DNA of 64,000 nucleotides, from assembly GCF_963667555.1 (NCBI RefSeq), contig NZ_OY763421.1:2745562-2809561 (forward strand). Direction: 5' to 3'. This DNA comes from an uncultured Methanolobus sp. (GTDB lineage Archaea > Halobacteriota > Methanosarcinia > Methanosarcinales > Methanosarcinaceae). The position numbers and the translations under genes were made by a program. The notes below the pieces were generated by a model. The model worked only from the letters and a program-made list of their open reading frames with translations. It was not told where the DNA came from and searched no databases. Below, in pieces: positions 16,601 through 24,859 of the stretch (the first letter of the stretch is position 1; every line of letters begins with the position of its first letter).

Positions 16601-19528
16601 GGTTACTATCCAGATGACACTTCCGAATATATATGGATCCATCCATTGTCTTACATTTATCCAGATGACGATCTGGATACGGTAGAAAAAGGTAACTGGA
16701 CAGTCACTGTAATGGGAAGTTCTTCACAGGATTTCACCGTCACAACCTACATCGATAAAAAGAGTGCAACACAGTTGTCCTCACATGCCTTCATGTCAAG
16801 CTTTGATGAATCAAGAGGTGACAAGGCAGGACTTGCACTTTACAGTTTTGAAGATGTAGTTTCAGGTGACAGCCAGACAAGTTATGTGCTGGCTAACAGT
16901 ACATGGGTAGGTTATTTCACACCGGATACAGATGCTTATTACATATTCAACGTATCATGGGACGATTCCAATACCGTAAATGTCTCTCTCTATGATGGTA
17001 TTGATGCTCTGTCATCAGCAACAGGAACCAGTTCATGTGAAGTCTCATCAATGCTTTCTGCAGGACAGACCTACAACATCGATGTCTCCAAAGGCGCTGG
17101 AGCCCAGGCAGATACAAGGTTCACTGTCAATGTTACCACAACAGAGATAGACACTGTGATGACAGCTTATTACGATGCTGGCGGCGGTGGCGGTACTCCA
17201 AAGGTCCGTACATGGGATGGTTTTGAATGGTCTTTAGAAGGCTCTGCCAATTATGTTGGTGCAAGTCCTGTATTCTTGGTCCTTGAATCAAGCCCAACAG
17301 GTTCAGAGATCATAATGGCAACCTCTGATAACAGTTATGATGTCAATGTCCAGGTCTGGGACGGCAGTTCCTGGGGAACTGTAAACCAGCTCTCAGGCAA
17401 TCTTGATTCTTACGGACAGAGAGGTTTTGACCTGAAATATGAACAGGTATCAGGAGATGCTATCATAGCTTACATGGACATGAATGAGAATGACGGTGTT
17501 CCGCTATATCGTGTCTGGGACGGTTCTTCATGGAGTTCAGAGTCTCTTGTATACAGTAACAATGAAGGAAAAGGAGATGTAAGGTGGGTCAGACTCGAAG
17601 CAGATCCAAACTCTGATGAGATGGTTCTTGTAACACTGGATGACAAGTATGACCTTTGTGCTCAGGTGTGGGACGGTTCTTCCTGGGGTGACCAGATAGA
17701 ATTGACAGATGATGTTGTTATTGAAAGCTACCAGTGTTTCGATGTAATGTATGAACAGGATTCCGGAAGGGCAATAGTTGCATGGGCTGACTATGATGGC
17801 CACATTAAATATCGCATATGGAGTGGCAGTTCGTGGGGTTCAGAGACGAACATGTATTCTTATTCAGATTATGTTTATTGGGTGAAGATGGCAGCAGATC
17901 CTAACTCCGACAGGATCCTCCTGGCCACAGAAGACAGGTCATATGATATTTATGTCACTGACTGGGATGGTTCCTCCTGGGAGACCGCTCAGAGAGTAGA
18001 GACAGATGTCTATGAGTACAGCCGAAGATCTGTTGATGTTGCTTTTGAAGCTAGCAGTGGCACAGGTATCATTGTATGGGGTGAGAGCAACCCTGTTCCT
18101 AAGTACAGAACATGGGATGGAAGCTCATGGAGCTCGGAATCTTCAGCAAGTGTCATAGGAAGCAGTGGTTATACCAGATGGGTCCAGTTGACCCCTGATC
18201 CTTCATCTGATGGTATCTTCCTTATGACATCAGATGGAAGCGATGATCTTAACATCCAGAAATGGGACGGTTCTTCCTGGGATATTGTTACCGAGGTTGA
18301 AACTTCATCCACCAGATACTATGAGTGCTTTGATATAGTCTTCAGTGACAGTGACCAGACACCGGTATCAACTCCTGTTTCATGGAACCAGTGGACAGGT
18401 AGTGTAACCTCAACATTTGAAAATGATTCTCTGGCACACCTGGAAAATGCAATTGACACAATAACCGCCGACGGACTTACAGCAATTGATGAAGGTCTGT
18501 ATCTGGCTAACAATGAATTGTCATCAGTCAATGGTAATGCTACCATAGTTATCATGACAGACGGAATTGATAATGCAGGTTACCATTCATTGCTTGAGGA
18601 AGCCTACAAGGCCAGGGATAACAACACAGTTATCTATACCGTAGGATTCGGAAACAGTGAAGCAGATGTAGATCCTATCCTTGAGGAGATCGCAACTATA
18701 ACCGGCGGAGAATATTATTTCGCACCTAACTCCAGTGTCCTGAAGGATATCTTCCAGGGAATTGCAATGCAGATAACGAATTTCTCTGCAGGCGGCCCGG
18801 TTCTGGATATTCGTGTGCCATATAATTACATAACTCCTCTTGCAGTTTCAAAAGCAACTTATCAGTCAGGTAGCACTAACTCTACGACAGGTAATTTGAC
18901 GTACTTTGCAACACCAACAGCTCCTTCAACCGGAAATGCTGAACCTGCCATTACGACATCCGGTACAACATCTATACTGGAATGGCAGTTGCCAAACATG
19001 GGACCGGGCGACAAATGGGGAGTCTGGTACCAGATGAAAGTGGATGGTAGGGGATATGTGCCTATCATTTTGCCAACATCTACTGTGACATACACCGATC
19101 TCAGTGGTGAAAACATAACTGTAGTTGTAGGCGGTGGCGGAAGTATCTCCTTTGGTGGCGGTGGAAATCTTACTTTAAATGTAATCCGACTTGGGAATTT
19201 TGATATGCTACCAGAGGATCACATCATGTTGGTAGGCAATTCCACAACTTTGAACCTATCAGTTTCGGATATACAGGGTAATACAAGTTCTGCATATGTG
19301 TATCTTTACAGTAATATTGGATATTTTGAGAACAAGGATTATCCGGGAATCTATGAAAACCCTATCAATGTAACTGTGGTAGGTTCAAATAAAGTGAACT
19401 TTACAAGCAATATTGCAGGAAGAACTTATATCACTGCATATGCTTATCAAATACACAACGAGAGTAATATGCTTGTAGCAAGGGATGTGCTGGCTGTCAG
19501 ACCAAAGGGAACGATCAGTATTAGCTGA
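13634..19528 (+). CDS. Giant secreted vWA/beta-propeller/Ig-like surface protein
   Basis: The 1964-residue protein has a signal peptide (YISSILLIFSISAFA) and four or five invasin-like Ig domains over ~25-590. An outer von Willebrand A MIDAS, LVLDRSGSM, at ~602 is followed 22 residues later by a complete inner vWA (VLVIDRSGSM at ~624, GGSTAMGEGM, VLTDGETNAG, to ~795). Jelly-roll/P-like domains (~800-1040) come next, then AFMSSFDESRGDKAGLALYS, which looks like the outer vWA resuming. A PPC-like domain (~1080-1180), four ~100-residue repeats with paired WDGSSW motifs (~1191-1590) and the outer vWA end (GLTAIDEG, IVIMTDGIDNAG) follow; the last ~250 residues are Ig-like. No C-terminal anchor is visible. 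An adhesive surface role is inferred. Confidence 0.88.
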   Translation: MDYFKKLLYISSILLIFSISAFALDVEFLTADVQSNAAEAVNISVLVTDNGTPVDNALVNFTTDLGVLSSSSVYSNPSGIAEVTINSSVAGTANINASAGNFSNQTTVTFSPLSISSIIVHADQYQNTAGNITNITFSPTDTLGNTNYSTPVTLNVIVKDIFGIPLHDLEMYVDASTVSYLNASSSARNLTYVANPTEDFLLSFNSTVAGNITIYSTAGVVTNTTYLDIVPGSPGLMRVIYDKEYTVNTSSNISAIVYDSFYNPIENVNISFSVTPPVNTVYNSHNVYNSAHLAYYNGTTDSSGIVPNTFTTDKRAGGNVITINVLNTSLEHNVTITGTADIIRNFFLSYTPEYAYSNNEDSYTLSGRPVDQFMNPILPLSTPIKEQVQFRTDSGTIVLVPLNSQGRANTVVGPTPYIESLSVTATYRNESGLTNFTNSTSLHFTAGPLDSMDLYANPSAVLSQDLNGNHNANMTLVALDEWGHSLPNIHVLFNNTNTSVGTLTITGYNDTDLINATTDSEGRIYGVFTGNVSGNTTVLATSGNLTLSTNISVKAEPFLSVSLNVRPTSVNSGSIVNITTVISIEGELPIVRPAASAMLVLDRSGSMDPDYYAGSPLDVVLVIDRSGSMSGTPIQDARNAAKEFTDNLVSNSEVGIVSFASSSGVNKDMTLLNAYDNKVSVKSAIDSITDGGSTAMGEGMADANDLLINHGRSGARKVMIVLTDGETNAGTDMDGENAIAYANTYGVIIYTIGLGSSLDEALLRHIASETGGTYYNAPSSSDLSEIYATISQELSDYDVSEIEYGVEGFTPYDYTFQGSLSTPSSVDNVTLRFEGYDLDTVFDGNLGECLVKVNGNNFVLIPSSNTGINAQWEDYEYDISSYVQPESNTVSFYDYYSVIHGGGYDNAVRNVEIIWNGNTVHSYSVEVDLDGSGYDCSFDLMEPYENTIFINETINDLKVQLDWDNSSNDLSLQLTSPSGTVYGPNDNTTGYYPDDTSEYIWIHPLSYIYPDDDLDTVEKGNWTVTVMGSSSQDFTVTTYIDKKSATQLSSHAFMSSFDESRGDKAGLALYSFEDVVSGDSQTSYVLANSTWVGYFTPDTDAYYIFNVSWDDSNTVNVSLYDGIDALSSATGTSSCEVSSMLSAGQTYNIDVSKGAGAQADTRFTVNVTTTEIDTVMTAYYDAGGGGGTPKVRTWDGFEWSLEGSANYVGASPVFLVLESSPTGSEIIMATSDNSYDVNVQVWDGSSWGTVNQLSGNLDSYGQRGFDLKYEQVSGDAIIAYMDMNENDGVPLYRVWDGSSWSSESLVYSNNEGKGDVRWVRLEADPNSDEMVLVTLDDKYDLCAQVWDGSSWGDQIELTDDVVIESYQCFDVMYEQDSGRAIVAWADYDGHIKYRIWSGSSWGSETNMYSYSDYVYWVKMAADPNSDRILLATEDRSYDIYVTDWDGSSWETAQRVETDVYEYSRRSVDVAFEASSGTGIIVWGESNPVPKYRTWDGSSWSSESSASVIGSSGYTRWVQLTPDPSSDGIFLMTSDGSDDLNIQKWDGSSWDIVTEVETSSTRYYECFDIVFSDSDQTPVSTPVSWNQWTGSVTSTFENDSLAHLENAIDTITADGLTAIDEGLYLANNELSSVNGNATIVIMTDGIDNAGYHSLLEEAYKARDNNTVIYTVGFGNSEADVDPILEEIATITGGEYYFAPNSSVLKDIFQGIAMQITNFSAGGPVLDIRVPYNYITPLAVSKATYQSGSTNSTTGNLTYFATPTAPSTGNAEPAITTSGTTSILEWQLPNMGPGDKWGVWYQMKVDGRGYVPIILPTSTVTYTDLSGENITVVVGGGGSISFGGGGNLTLNVIRLGNFDMLPEDHIMLVGNSTTLNLSVSDIQGNTSSAYVYLYSNIGYFENKDYPGIYENPINVTVVGSNKVNFTSNIAGRTYITAYAYQIHNESNMLVARDVLAVRPKGTISIS

Positions 19529-19560
19529 TCCTCAGTTGCAGATTGATTTGAATCTGTCCG

Positions 19561-19605
19561 GATGCTTAGGGATAACCTTAGCATCTTTATTTTTCTTATT
19601 TGTAT
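19561..19605 (+). terminator. Hairpin terminator after the giant surface protein
   Basis: GATGCTTAGG and CCTTAGCATC pair with one mismatch around GATAA (19561-19585), followed by TTTATTTTTCTTATTT. It starts 32 bases after the stop codon. Confidence 0.6.
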
Positions 19606-19675
19606 TCTAATTCTGGTTCTGTAGAAATCTTCACAATACAACTTTAGGAAGTTTTGTAACTGATCTGTCGTCGGT

Positions 19676-19877
19676 CATGAATAACTTGAGCGAGCCCTGA
19701 GGGTCCGGCGAAGCCGGCGTTTTCCCACAAGACAATACAAAAGAATCTGCATTAATACATTGTACTTTCTTTACGAGTATCCAGTAGAATCATCAGCAGA
19801 CATACACTACTCTTCGGGATTGTTTTCTGTATAGCAGCATCGGAACGTGCCGCCTTCGGCGGATGGTTACTTTGGTT
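19676..19877 (-). repeat. Dispersed ~190-bp repeat, copy B (inverted)
   Basis: This is the reverse complement of the element at 6096-6287. It shows the same hairpins GCCGGCTTCGCCGG (19701-19719 region) and CCGCCGAAGGCGG (19849-19863), the same outer AACCAAAGTAAC and AGTTATTCATG borders, and a diverged but alignable centre. The rest of 19529-20182 is non-coding apart from the terminator; short frames there have no ribosome site or recognisable product. Confidence 0.7.
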
Positions 19878-20182
19878 TTTGTTTATCGGCTGATTTTATG
19901 GAACTGAAAAAGAGTAGAGTTTATGTTCCTCATAATAAACAGGAATTCTATATCTCCCAAATTCATTTAAGTTCTCTAAGTTCGCCACCACTTGTTTTCT
20001 CCATGAGTACGTTATCCTATGGTGGATAATTTGATGTTTCGAAAAGGGTGCTGTCAGTTAAGTAAGTCCAAAAAAGTCAGTATTAATTCAAAAGCAAAAC
20101 CTGAGAATTCTGTTAAGATTGTAAAAAGAGTATCCGGTTCACAACCTGAACCGGATCAAATGTTTAAGATAAATTTTCCTGC

Positions 20183-20914
20183 TTAATAGATATCAACATC
20201 TACAGAATGATTGCTCATAATAAGCATCGTATTGTTGATGTGTGCAGATACACTGGGAGATGTGCTTGTTACATTGAATCCCATCTCTTCGAGATATTCT
20301 TCCCATTTGAATGGATGATTGGTGTATATGTCCACACTGACATTGGTTTTTGTCGGGCTCATGTACATGCCGCTTGAGTTGTGTCTGAGATTGATGGTTG
20401 CAATTCCTTTGCCTGATATCTGGGAATCACCGCTTACAGACACAATGCCTATGTTTGTCACACTGGTATTTTCAAAAGAAGTGACATATATGGGTGGCTC
20501 AGATACCATGACCGTGGCTTCACGAGGGTATTTCTTGAAAACGCCTCCCATCTCATAGCTTATTGTCTTCTCATCTTTTGAGAATACAATCTCTCCCGTG
20601 GAATAGTTCCACGATGAACCGTCGCTTGTAGTTACAGATATGGATGACTCGTTGGTAACTCCTATAGAAGAGCTCTGGAGTTTCAATTTAAGTACTTTAA
20701 CAGGTGTCTGGTCAAAGGCCACCCTCTCCATATTGCTTTGCAGGACAATGAAATTCTGTTCTGCACTTTCAAATACATTTGCGTCCATATTTGTCTGCAG
20801 TGCCGGGTATCCTATTGCATAGATTACTCCCATGGACAGGGTTACGATTCCGAACAAAAGGATATATCCAAGTGTTTCAGAAACTGCTGCATTCCTTCTA
20901 TCTTCTCGAGTCAT
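20183..20914 (-). CDS. Prepilin-like surface protein, operon A gene 5
   Basis: The 243-residue protein has a short charged leader and the type IV pilin-like N-terminus RRNAAVSETLGYILLFGIVT, a G/A-V-S-E motif followed by one hydrophobic helix. The remainder is extracytoplasmic, beta-rich and N-glycosylation-prone (many N-x-S/T). EQNFIVLQSNMERVAFDQTP and GGVFKKYPREATVMVSEPPIY have clear counterparts in the two paralogues at 23377 and 24860, which define the family; haloarchaeal pilin-like proteins of the DUF7289 type look similar. It overlaps the preceding gene by 17 bases and is last in its operon. The exact role is unknown. Confidence 0.85.
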   Translation of the reverse strand: MTREDRRNAAVSETLGYILLFGIVTLSMGVIYAIGYPALQTNMDANVFESAEQNFIVLQSNMERVAFDQTPVKVLKLKLQSSSIGVTNESSISVTTSDGSSWNYSTGEIVFSKDEKTISYEMGGVFKKYPREATVMVSEPPIYVTSFENTSVTNIGIVSVSGDSQISGKGIATINLRHNSSGMYMSPTKTNVSVDIYTNHPFKWEEYLEEMGFNVTSTSPSVSAHINNTMLIMSNHSVDVDIY

Positions 20915-21344
20915 AACTGATCATGTGGTTTGTTGAACTACTTGTTACAGTCCCTTCGATCGACATGGTATTACCAATTCCAGCGATTGTAACTCTTACT
21001 TTCTTTCCGGTATCTGATGAAACTACCTCTATTATCTGGCCGCTCGCAGAATCAACATCTGCCTCGATTATGTACGTCTCAGTGCCTACTTTAGGAGGGA
21101 TGTTATATTCTGTATCAATTCTTCCATTTGCCGGGAGGATGAGATACATATCTGTGATCATTGTGCTCATCATATTCCCAATGTCACTCATCTCATCCTG
21201 CATGACCACTTCTTTTGGTGCCTGCATGAATATCTCATCAGAGTTGACACTCACTATCATGAAGAATCCGATACATATCAGGGAAAACAGGATGTATTCG
21301 AACAGGAGCGAAACTCCCTTATCATCAGCAAAGAACCGTTTCAT
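20898..21344 (-). CDS. Prepilin-like protein, operon A gene 4
   Basis: This 148-residue protein begins MKRFFADDKGVSLLFEYILF, a leader ending in KG-V followed by one hydrophobic helix, then a small extracytoplasmic domain (NIPPKVGTETYIIEADVDSA; VRVTIAGIGNTMSIEG). It aligns with the operon B protein at 25682, which shares the F-ADD-x-VS start, a PP(K/R)-x-G-x-Y-x-(I/V)E core and the same C-terminal pattern. AGGTGAAGAA precedes its ATG inside the end of the upstream gene (four-base overlap). It resembles haloarchaeal DUF7266-type proteins, which is inference. Confidence 0.82.
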   Translation of the reverse strand: MKRFFADDKGVSLLFEYILFSLICIGFFMIVSVNSDEIFMQAPKEVVMQDEMSDIGNMMSTMITDMYLILPANGRIDTEYNIPPKVGTETYIIEADVDSASGQIIEVVSSDTGKKVRVTIAGIGNTMSIEGTVTSSSTNHMISYDSRR

Positions 21345-21805
21345 TTCTTCACCTCGATAAGTTCCGGCTCAGCTACATAACGAGTTGTTCCATCATCGTA
21401 GGTGATATTCACAAGTATCATGTCAATATCATCCATTGTATAATTCCCGCTTGTGGAATTTATTGACACAAGTGTGACATCCACAACTTCTCCGTGCACT
21501 GCATAGAGCTTTTGCATTTGCACGCTGTAATTCTCAAACAATTGTTCAAAGGCGATAGGAATTGTTTCGTTAGTTGTGCTGTTCATGTAAAATGACATGT
21601 CCCTGATAATCCGGGTGTTGTCGCGTGTATGCAGGTTAAGTTCCCTGATGTTCTCTTTCGGGAATTCAAGGGCTGCATTGGATGAGTGATATCCTGCAAG
21701 GATCGCCTGATTTGCCAGAACGGCAAGTCCTATGAGTATAAGTGATATGACAAGACCTGAAAGTGCGATCCATTGTCCTTTTGTATCTTTTCTCAGACTT
21801 TCCAT
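21341..21805 (-). CDS. Prepilin-like protein, operon A gene 3
   Basis: The 154-residue protein starts MESLRKDTKGQWIALSGLVI, with a K-G-Q processing-like site and one hydrophobic helix (ALSGLVISLILIGLAVLANQ), then an asparagine-rich extracytoplasmic domain. It corresponds in position to the longer operon B protein at 26155. The start overlaps the upstream gene by 13 bases, with GAGGTGAGG as ribosome site. Function is unknown; minor-pilin-like assembly is inferred from the N-terminus and gene order. Confidence 0.8.
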   Translation of the reverse strand: MESLRKDTKGQWIALSGLVISLILIGLAVLANQAILAGYHSSNAALEFPKENIRELNLHTRDNTRIIRDMSFYMNSTTNETIPIAFEQLFENYSVQMQKLYAVHGEVVDVTLVSINSTSGNYTMDDIDMILVNITYDDGTTRYVAEPELIEVKK

Positions 21806-22317
21806 GTTGTCAACCTCACCTCAACTACTCTTAGTTCAGTATCTCCAAGATTCCAGCCGCCTCCCATTTCAGATACAGTCGCATTTGTAAGCGTTACAAA
21901 ATGTCTGGTGACCACTGCGTTCTTTGAGGGTGGACCTTTGATGATAGCATTGTCAACTTTCAGTTCTCCGCTGTTTTCTACGTATGCCAGATCGACATTG
22001 TACAATATGTCCGGCAAAAGATACTGAAGTCCGGCATCCAGCTCATCCAGATTACCCGTCATATAACCGGGATAACTTGCTTCGGTCATATCCCAGCTTG
22101 CTATACATTCAGTCAGGTTATACTGGTCAGAATCAGCAGGGTTGATGTCCAGGACTGTGAGCGCGTCAGAACTGATCTGCTCAAGATGCACATCAATTGC
22201 AAGCTCGTTCTGGGGTGTGACTATCATGGTACTCTGCGTGATAGTAAGTATTGTAAGTGTCATCAGGACAGCTGCACCAAGTCCTTCCAGGGTATGTAAT
22301 TGTGCTTTATCGTTCAT
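21793..22317 (-). CDS. Prepilin-like protein, operon A gene 2
   Basis: From ATG 22317 (ribosome site GGAGGT, four-base ATGA overlap with the upstream stop) the protein has 174 residues. The N-terminus MNDKAQLHTLEGLGAAVLMT has a K-A-Q site and the H-T-L-E motif shared with the operon B protein at 27033 (KAQMHTLEAVMAALIM). Both continue with EQISSDALTVL- or MQTIGQDMLNAL-type helices and end in VNVKMTLWRM/VVEVRLTTWKV, so they are clear paralogues. A glutamate five residues after the Q recalls the conserved E5 of type IV pilins. Confidence 0.84.
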   Translation of the reverse strand: MNDKAQLHTLEGLGAAVLMTLTILTITQSTMIVTPQNELAIDVHLEQISSDALTVLDINPADSDQYNLTECIASWDMTEASYPGYMTGNLDELDAGLQYLLPDILYNVDLAYVENSGELKVDNAIIKGPPSKNAVVTRHFVTLTNATVSEMGGGWNLGDTELRVVEVRLTTWKV

Positions 22318-23273
22318 TCCCAAACCTCCACAACAAGGTACGCAGGCTCGTAATGTGTGCTGTTCTCATCGTTGTAATTAGTAAAAGGAGGTCCCGGTGT
22401 GGGCAGTGTAACATTCCTGAATTCAAGGTCAAGTCTGTATTCAGTAGATGAGCTGAAAAGCTCTTTGTCAAAATTAAAGGAAAGGATGTCTCCTGAAGAC
22501 AACGAACCGTTGAATGATTCTTTATCCCATCCATCCATTTTACATATAGTATAATTTGATGGCTGTGTCAACGTAGTCCCGCCAAGGCTTGCATTAAGGA
22601 ACATTGCAGGTGTGCTGAGGTTCAGGCCACTGAGCTGAATAGTGATATTGTCCACAAAAGGACCGGTTATATTGATGGTGGCTTTATTGGCCAGTTCACT
22701 TGTAATTTCATCTCCTGTGAAGCTTGCAATGGTGCCTTTTTCCATCAGGACTATGCGTGTGATCTTTGTTGACTCCTGATATTCAGGAAGTACCTGTCCT
22801 CTTACGATGCTTGTATTGTTTAGCATCAGGATATTTCCATCCTGTATTAATGAAATATTGTAACCATAGGCAAAAAGAGTGTCATCGATATTTTTGTAGA
22901 GTCCCAGCATCTCAATGAGTCTGTCCTCATCAACATTCATCATTTGCAGTGTCTTGTTTCTTGAAATGATGTTCGGGGTGTTTGTGAGCTTTGAACTTGG
23001 GTCATCGTCAACTGCAAGTCCTATTCTCCTGATGTCCCCTACAGGATAATTTTCCCATTCAGTGCCACTGCTGCCCGTATTATTTGCCCACCATCCTGTG
23101 TCTTCAACAAGAACAGTAGCCGTGCGGTATGCAGTATAGTCCAGACTACTCTCACCCGCTGAGCCTGACATGAACATGCCCGGAATAAATTGTACTGTGA
23201 ATGTCAGAGCAATGAGAAATAACGATATGCCTAGAAGGAAGTCAACCGCAATTTGACCTTTTTCATCCATCAT
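22314..23273 (-). CDS. Prepilin-like protein, operon A gene 1
   Basis: The 319-residue protein starts MMDEKGQIAVDFLLGISLFL, with a K-G-Q site, an acidic residue five positions on, and a single hydrophobic helix. The long extracytoplasmic part includes YRTATVLVEDTGWWANN and KITRIVLMEKGTIASF, paralleling DRTSTALVEKIL and KRIVLIKNDATGG in the operon B protein at 27649. It is first in its operon, with AT-rich promoter sequence over 23274-23330. It resembles haloarchaeal DUF7287-type proteins by eye. No pilus ATPase is nearby in this window. Confidence 0.84.
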   Translation of the reverse strand: MMDEKGQIAVDFLLGISLFLIALTFTVQFIPGMFMSGSAGESSLDYTAYRTATVLVEDTGWWANNTGSSGTEWENYPVGDIRRIGLAVDDDPSSKLTNTPNIISRNKTLQMMNVDEDRLIEMLGLYKNIDDTLFAYGYNISLIQDGNILMLNNTSIVRGQVLPEYQESTKITRIVLMEKGTIASFTGDEITSELANKATINITGPFVDNITIQLSGLNLSTPAMFLNASLGGTTLTQPSNYTICKMDGWDKESFNGSLSSGDILSFNFDKELFSSSTEYRLDLEFRNVTLPTPGPPFTNYNDENSTHYEPAYLVVEVWE

Positions 23274-23337
23274 TTAGACAATATATGAGATATATAATAT
23301 AAAAACAATTTGTTAAAATAAAAGCTATACAGTTGAA

Positions 23338-23374
23338 TATGTGCACATGCGCACATTGTCATGTATTTGACATG
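23338..23374 (-). terminator. Two small hairpins after the 482-residue pilin-like gene
   Basis: On the minus strand CATGT-CAAAT-ACATG is followed by TGTGC-GCATGT-GCACA between the 23377 gene and the promoter of operon A. They may terminate operon B or act as an operator of operon A. Confidence 0.3.
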
Positions 23375-23376
23375 TT

Positions 23377-24825
23377 CTAGTTCAGGTTTACCACAAGATC
23401 ATTTCTGCTTACGTGGAGGTAAGTTATACTTCCGGGCATTCCGTCATAGTATAGTGTAAGAGTTGATTCATCGTAATCCACCGGGTCAGAATGTCCCGGC
23501 TGCTGAAGGTTAAATACCACAGAACCGTCCATTGTTATCAGTTTCATATAATGCTGTGTCAGATTGTAGAGTGGCATAATATCTCCATTAGAGTAATCTA
23601 CATTTGGTCCGAGGCTGATAGATGAATCATTGTCCCATGAAAAATCGCTGTTTTCATCATATTCCAGTGTGTAGGTTTTTGAAAGCAGGTCTACAGTGGA
23701 TGATTGATCTGCATTTGCACCGTTCACTACAAAAATACTATTGTGCTCCCATGTTTCTACCTTGCCTACAGAAGTATCCTCATATTCAACATCGACCAAT
23801 AGCTGGTTAGCACCACCCTTTTTTGCGACAACATACGTAAGGGTCTTTGTACCGGATGTAGCAGTTATCTGGTAATTGCTTGGATTCAGTCCCTGAGATG
23901 CCCTGGCTTCAAGGTCAAAAGAGAAATTGTAGATAGGTTCCGGGTTGTAAGGATTTACAGAGCCGACTTTAAAAGCAGTCTTAAGTGTGTCTTTTCCCAT
24001 TGCAGGTATGACCTCCAGTTCGATCACAGCAGTCTTGTTTCCGTCATCAGTAGTGGCAGTGGCATAAGCAAGTGTATTCGCATACTCTGCCCATGCGTGA
24101 TAGAAATCACTCTTGATGTAGATTATCACCTTGTCAGATGTAAGCGGATTCGTTCTTCTTGAGTCCGAATAAGGGTCAGGATATAGCACCACCGGCATAT
24201 TGTTTGAACTAACAGTAATATCAACGTCCTGTTTCCCGCTGTGTAGCTCATTTCCTTCTATTCTCATTATCGGCAGCGTGAGCGTCTCACCATTGTAATG
24301 GAACTCAGGAGGTGAGATCATAACAGATCTTCCTGAAGGGTAAACTGACCATACTCCTCCGCCTTCATATCCTATTACTCTGTCATCATCTCTGTAAACT
24401 ATACTTCCCATAGATGCGTTGAACTCGTTCATGCCGGGATTTGCAACGTAATTCTTCCATCCCTGCCACATGTATCTGTTCTGCTTGAAACTGTTATACC
24501 ATGCAGCATCAATATCCACTGAGATTATGACTATCTGGCTTTCATTGTAGGATTCATTATTGCCATTTACTTCCAGTTTTCCTCCCATCATGGAAAGAGT
24601 TGTGGTCTGGCTTGGGGATTCTCCCAGGGCTACCTTACTTGTTCTGGAGTCAAGCACTGTGAATGCCTGCTCAGCTTTCTGGGCATTTGCCATGTCCTCC
24701 ATATCATAGATAGTAGGAACCCCATACAGGAAGATCACACTTACAGAAGCGATAGTAAGTGCCAGTATCATTACCATTCCGACAACCGATGATACTGCTA
24801 TTTCAGACCTGACAATATCTCTCAT
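23377..24825 (-). CDS. Long prepilin-like protein, last gene of operon B
   Basis: This 482-residue protein has the N-terminus MRDIVRSEIAVSSVVGMVMI and one hydrophobic helix, then KAEQAFTVLDSRTSKVALGE and VIGYEGGGVWSVYPSGRSVM, which match the 243- and 258-residue family members. The extra ~220 C-terminal residues (from ~265) form an additional beta-rich domain (NPEPIYNFSFDLEARASQGL; TQHYMKLITMDGSVVFNL) absent from the paralogues. It begins 34 bases after the 24860 gene, with GGAGAAACACATT before the ATG. It could be a capping or adhesive variant of the family. Confidence 0.83.
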   Translation of the reverse strand: MRDIVRSEIAVSSVVGMVMILALTIASVSVIFLYGVPTIYDMEDMANAQKAEQAFTVLDSRTSKVALGESPSQTTTLSMMGGKLEVNGNNESYNESQIVIISVDIDAAWYNSFKQNRYMWQGWKNYVANPGMNEFNASMGSIVYRDDDRVIGYEGGGVWSVYPSGRSVMISPPEFHYNGETLTLPIMRIEGNELHSGKQDVDITVSSNNMPVVLYPDPYSDSRRTNPLTSDKVIIYIKSDFYHAWAEYANTLAYATATTDDGNKTAVIELEVIPAMGKDTLKTAFKVGSVNPYNPEPIYNFSFDLEARASQGLNPSNYQITATSGTKTLTYVVAKKGGANQLLVDVEYEDTSVGKVETWEHNSIFVVNGANADQSSTVDLLSKTYTLEYDENSDFSWDNDSSISLGPNVDYSNGDIMPLYNLTQHYMKLITMDGSVVFNLQQPGHSDPVDYDESTLTLYYDGMPGSITYLHVSRNDLVVNLN

Positions 24826-24859
24826 AATGTGTTTCTCCTGCCTCGTTTTCTTTGTATTA

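Noticed and set aside
6096..19877. Composite transposon bounded by the inverted elements
   Set aside because: No transposase or integrase is found in or beside the copies, and most of the enclosed genes are ordinary; only the repeat pair itself is supported.
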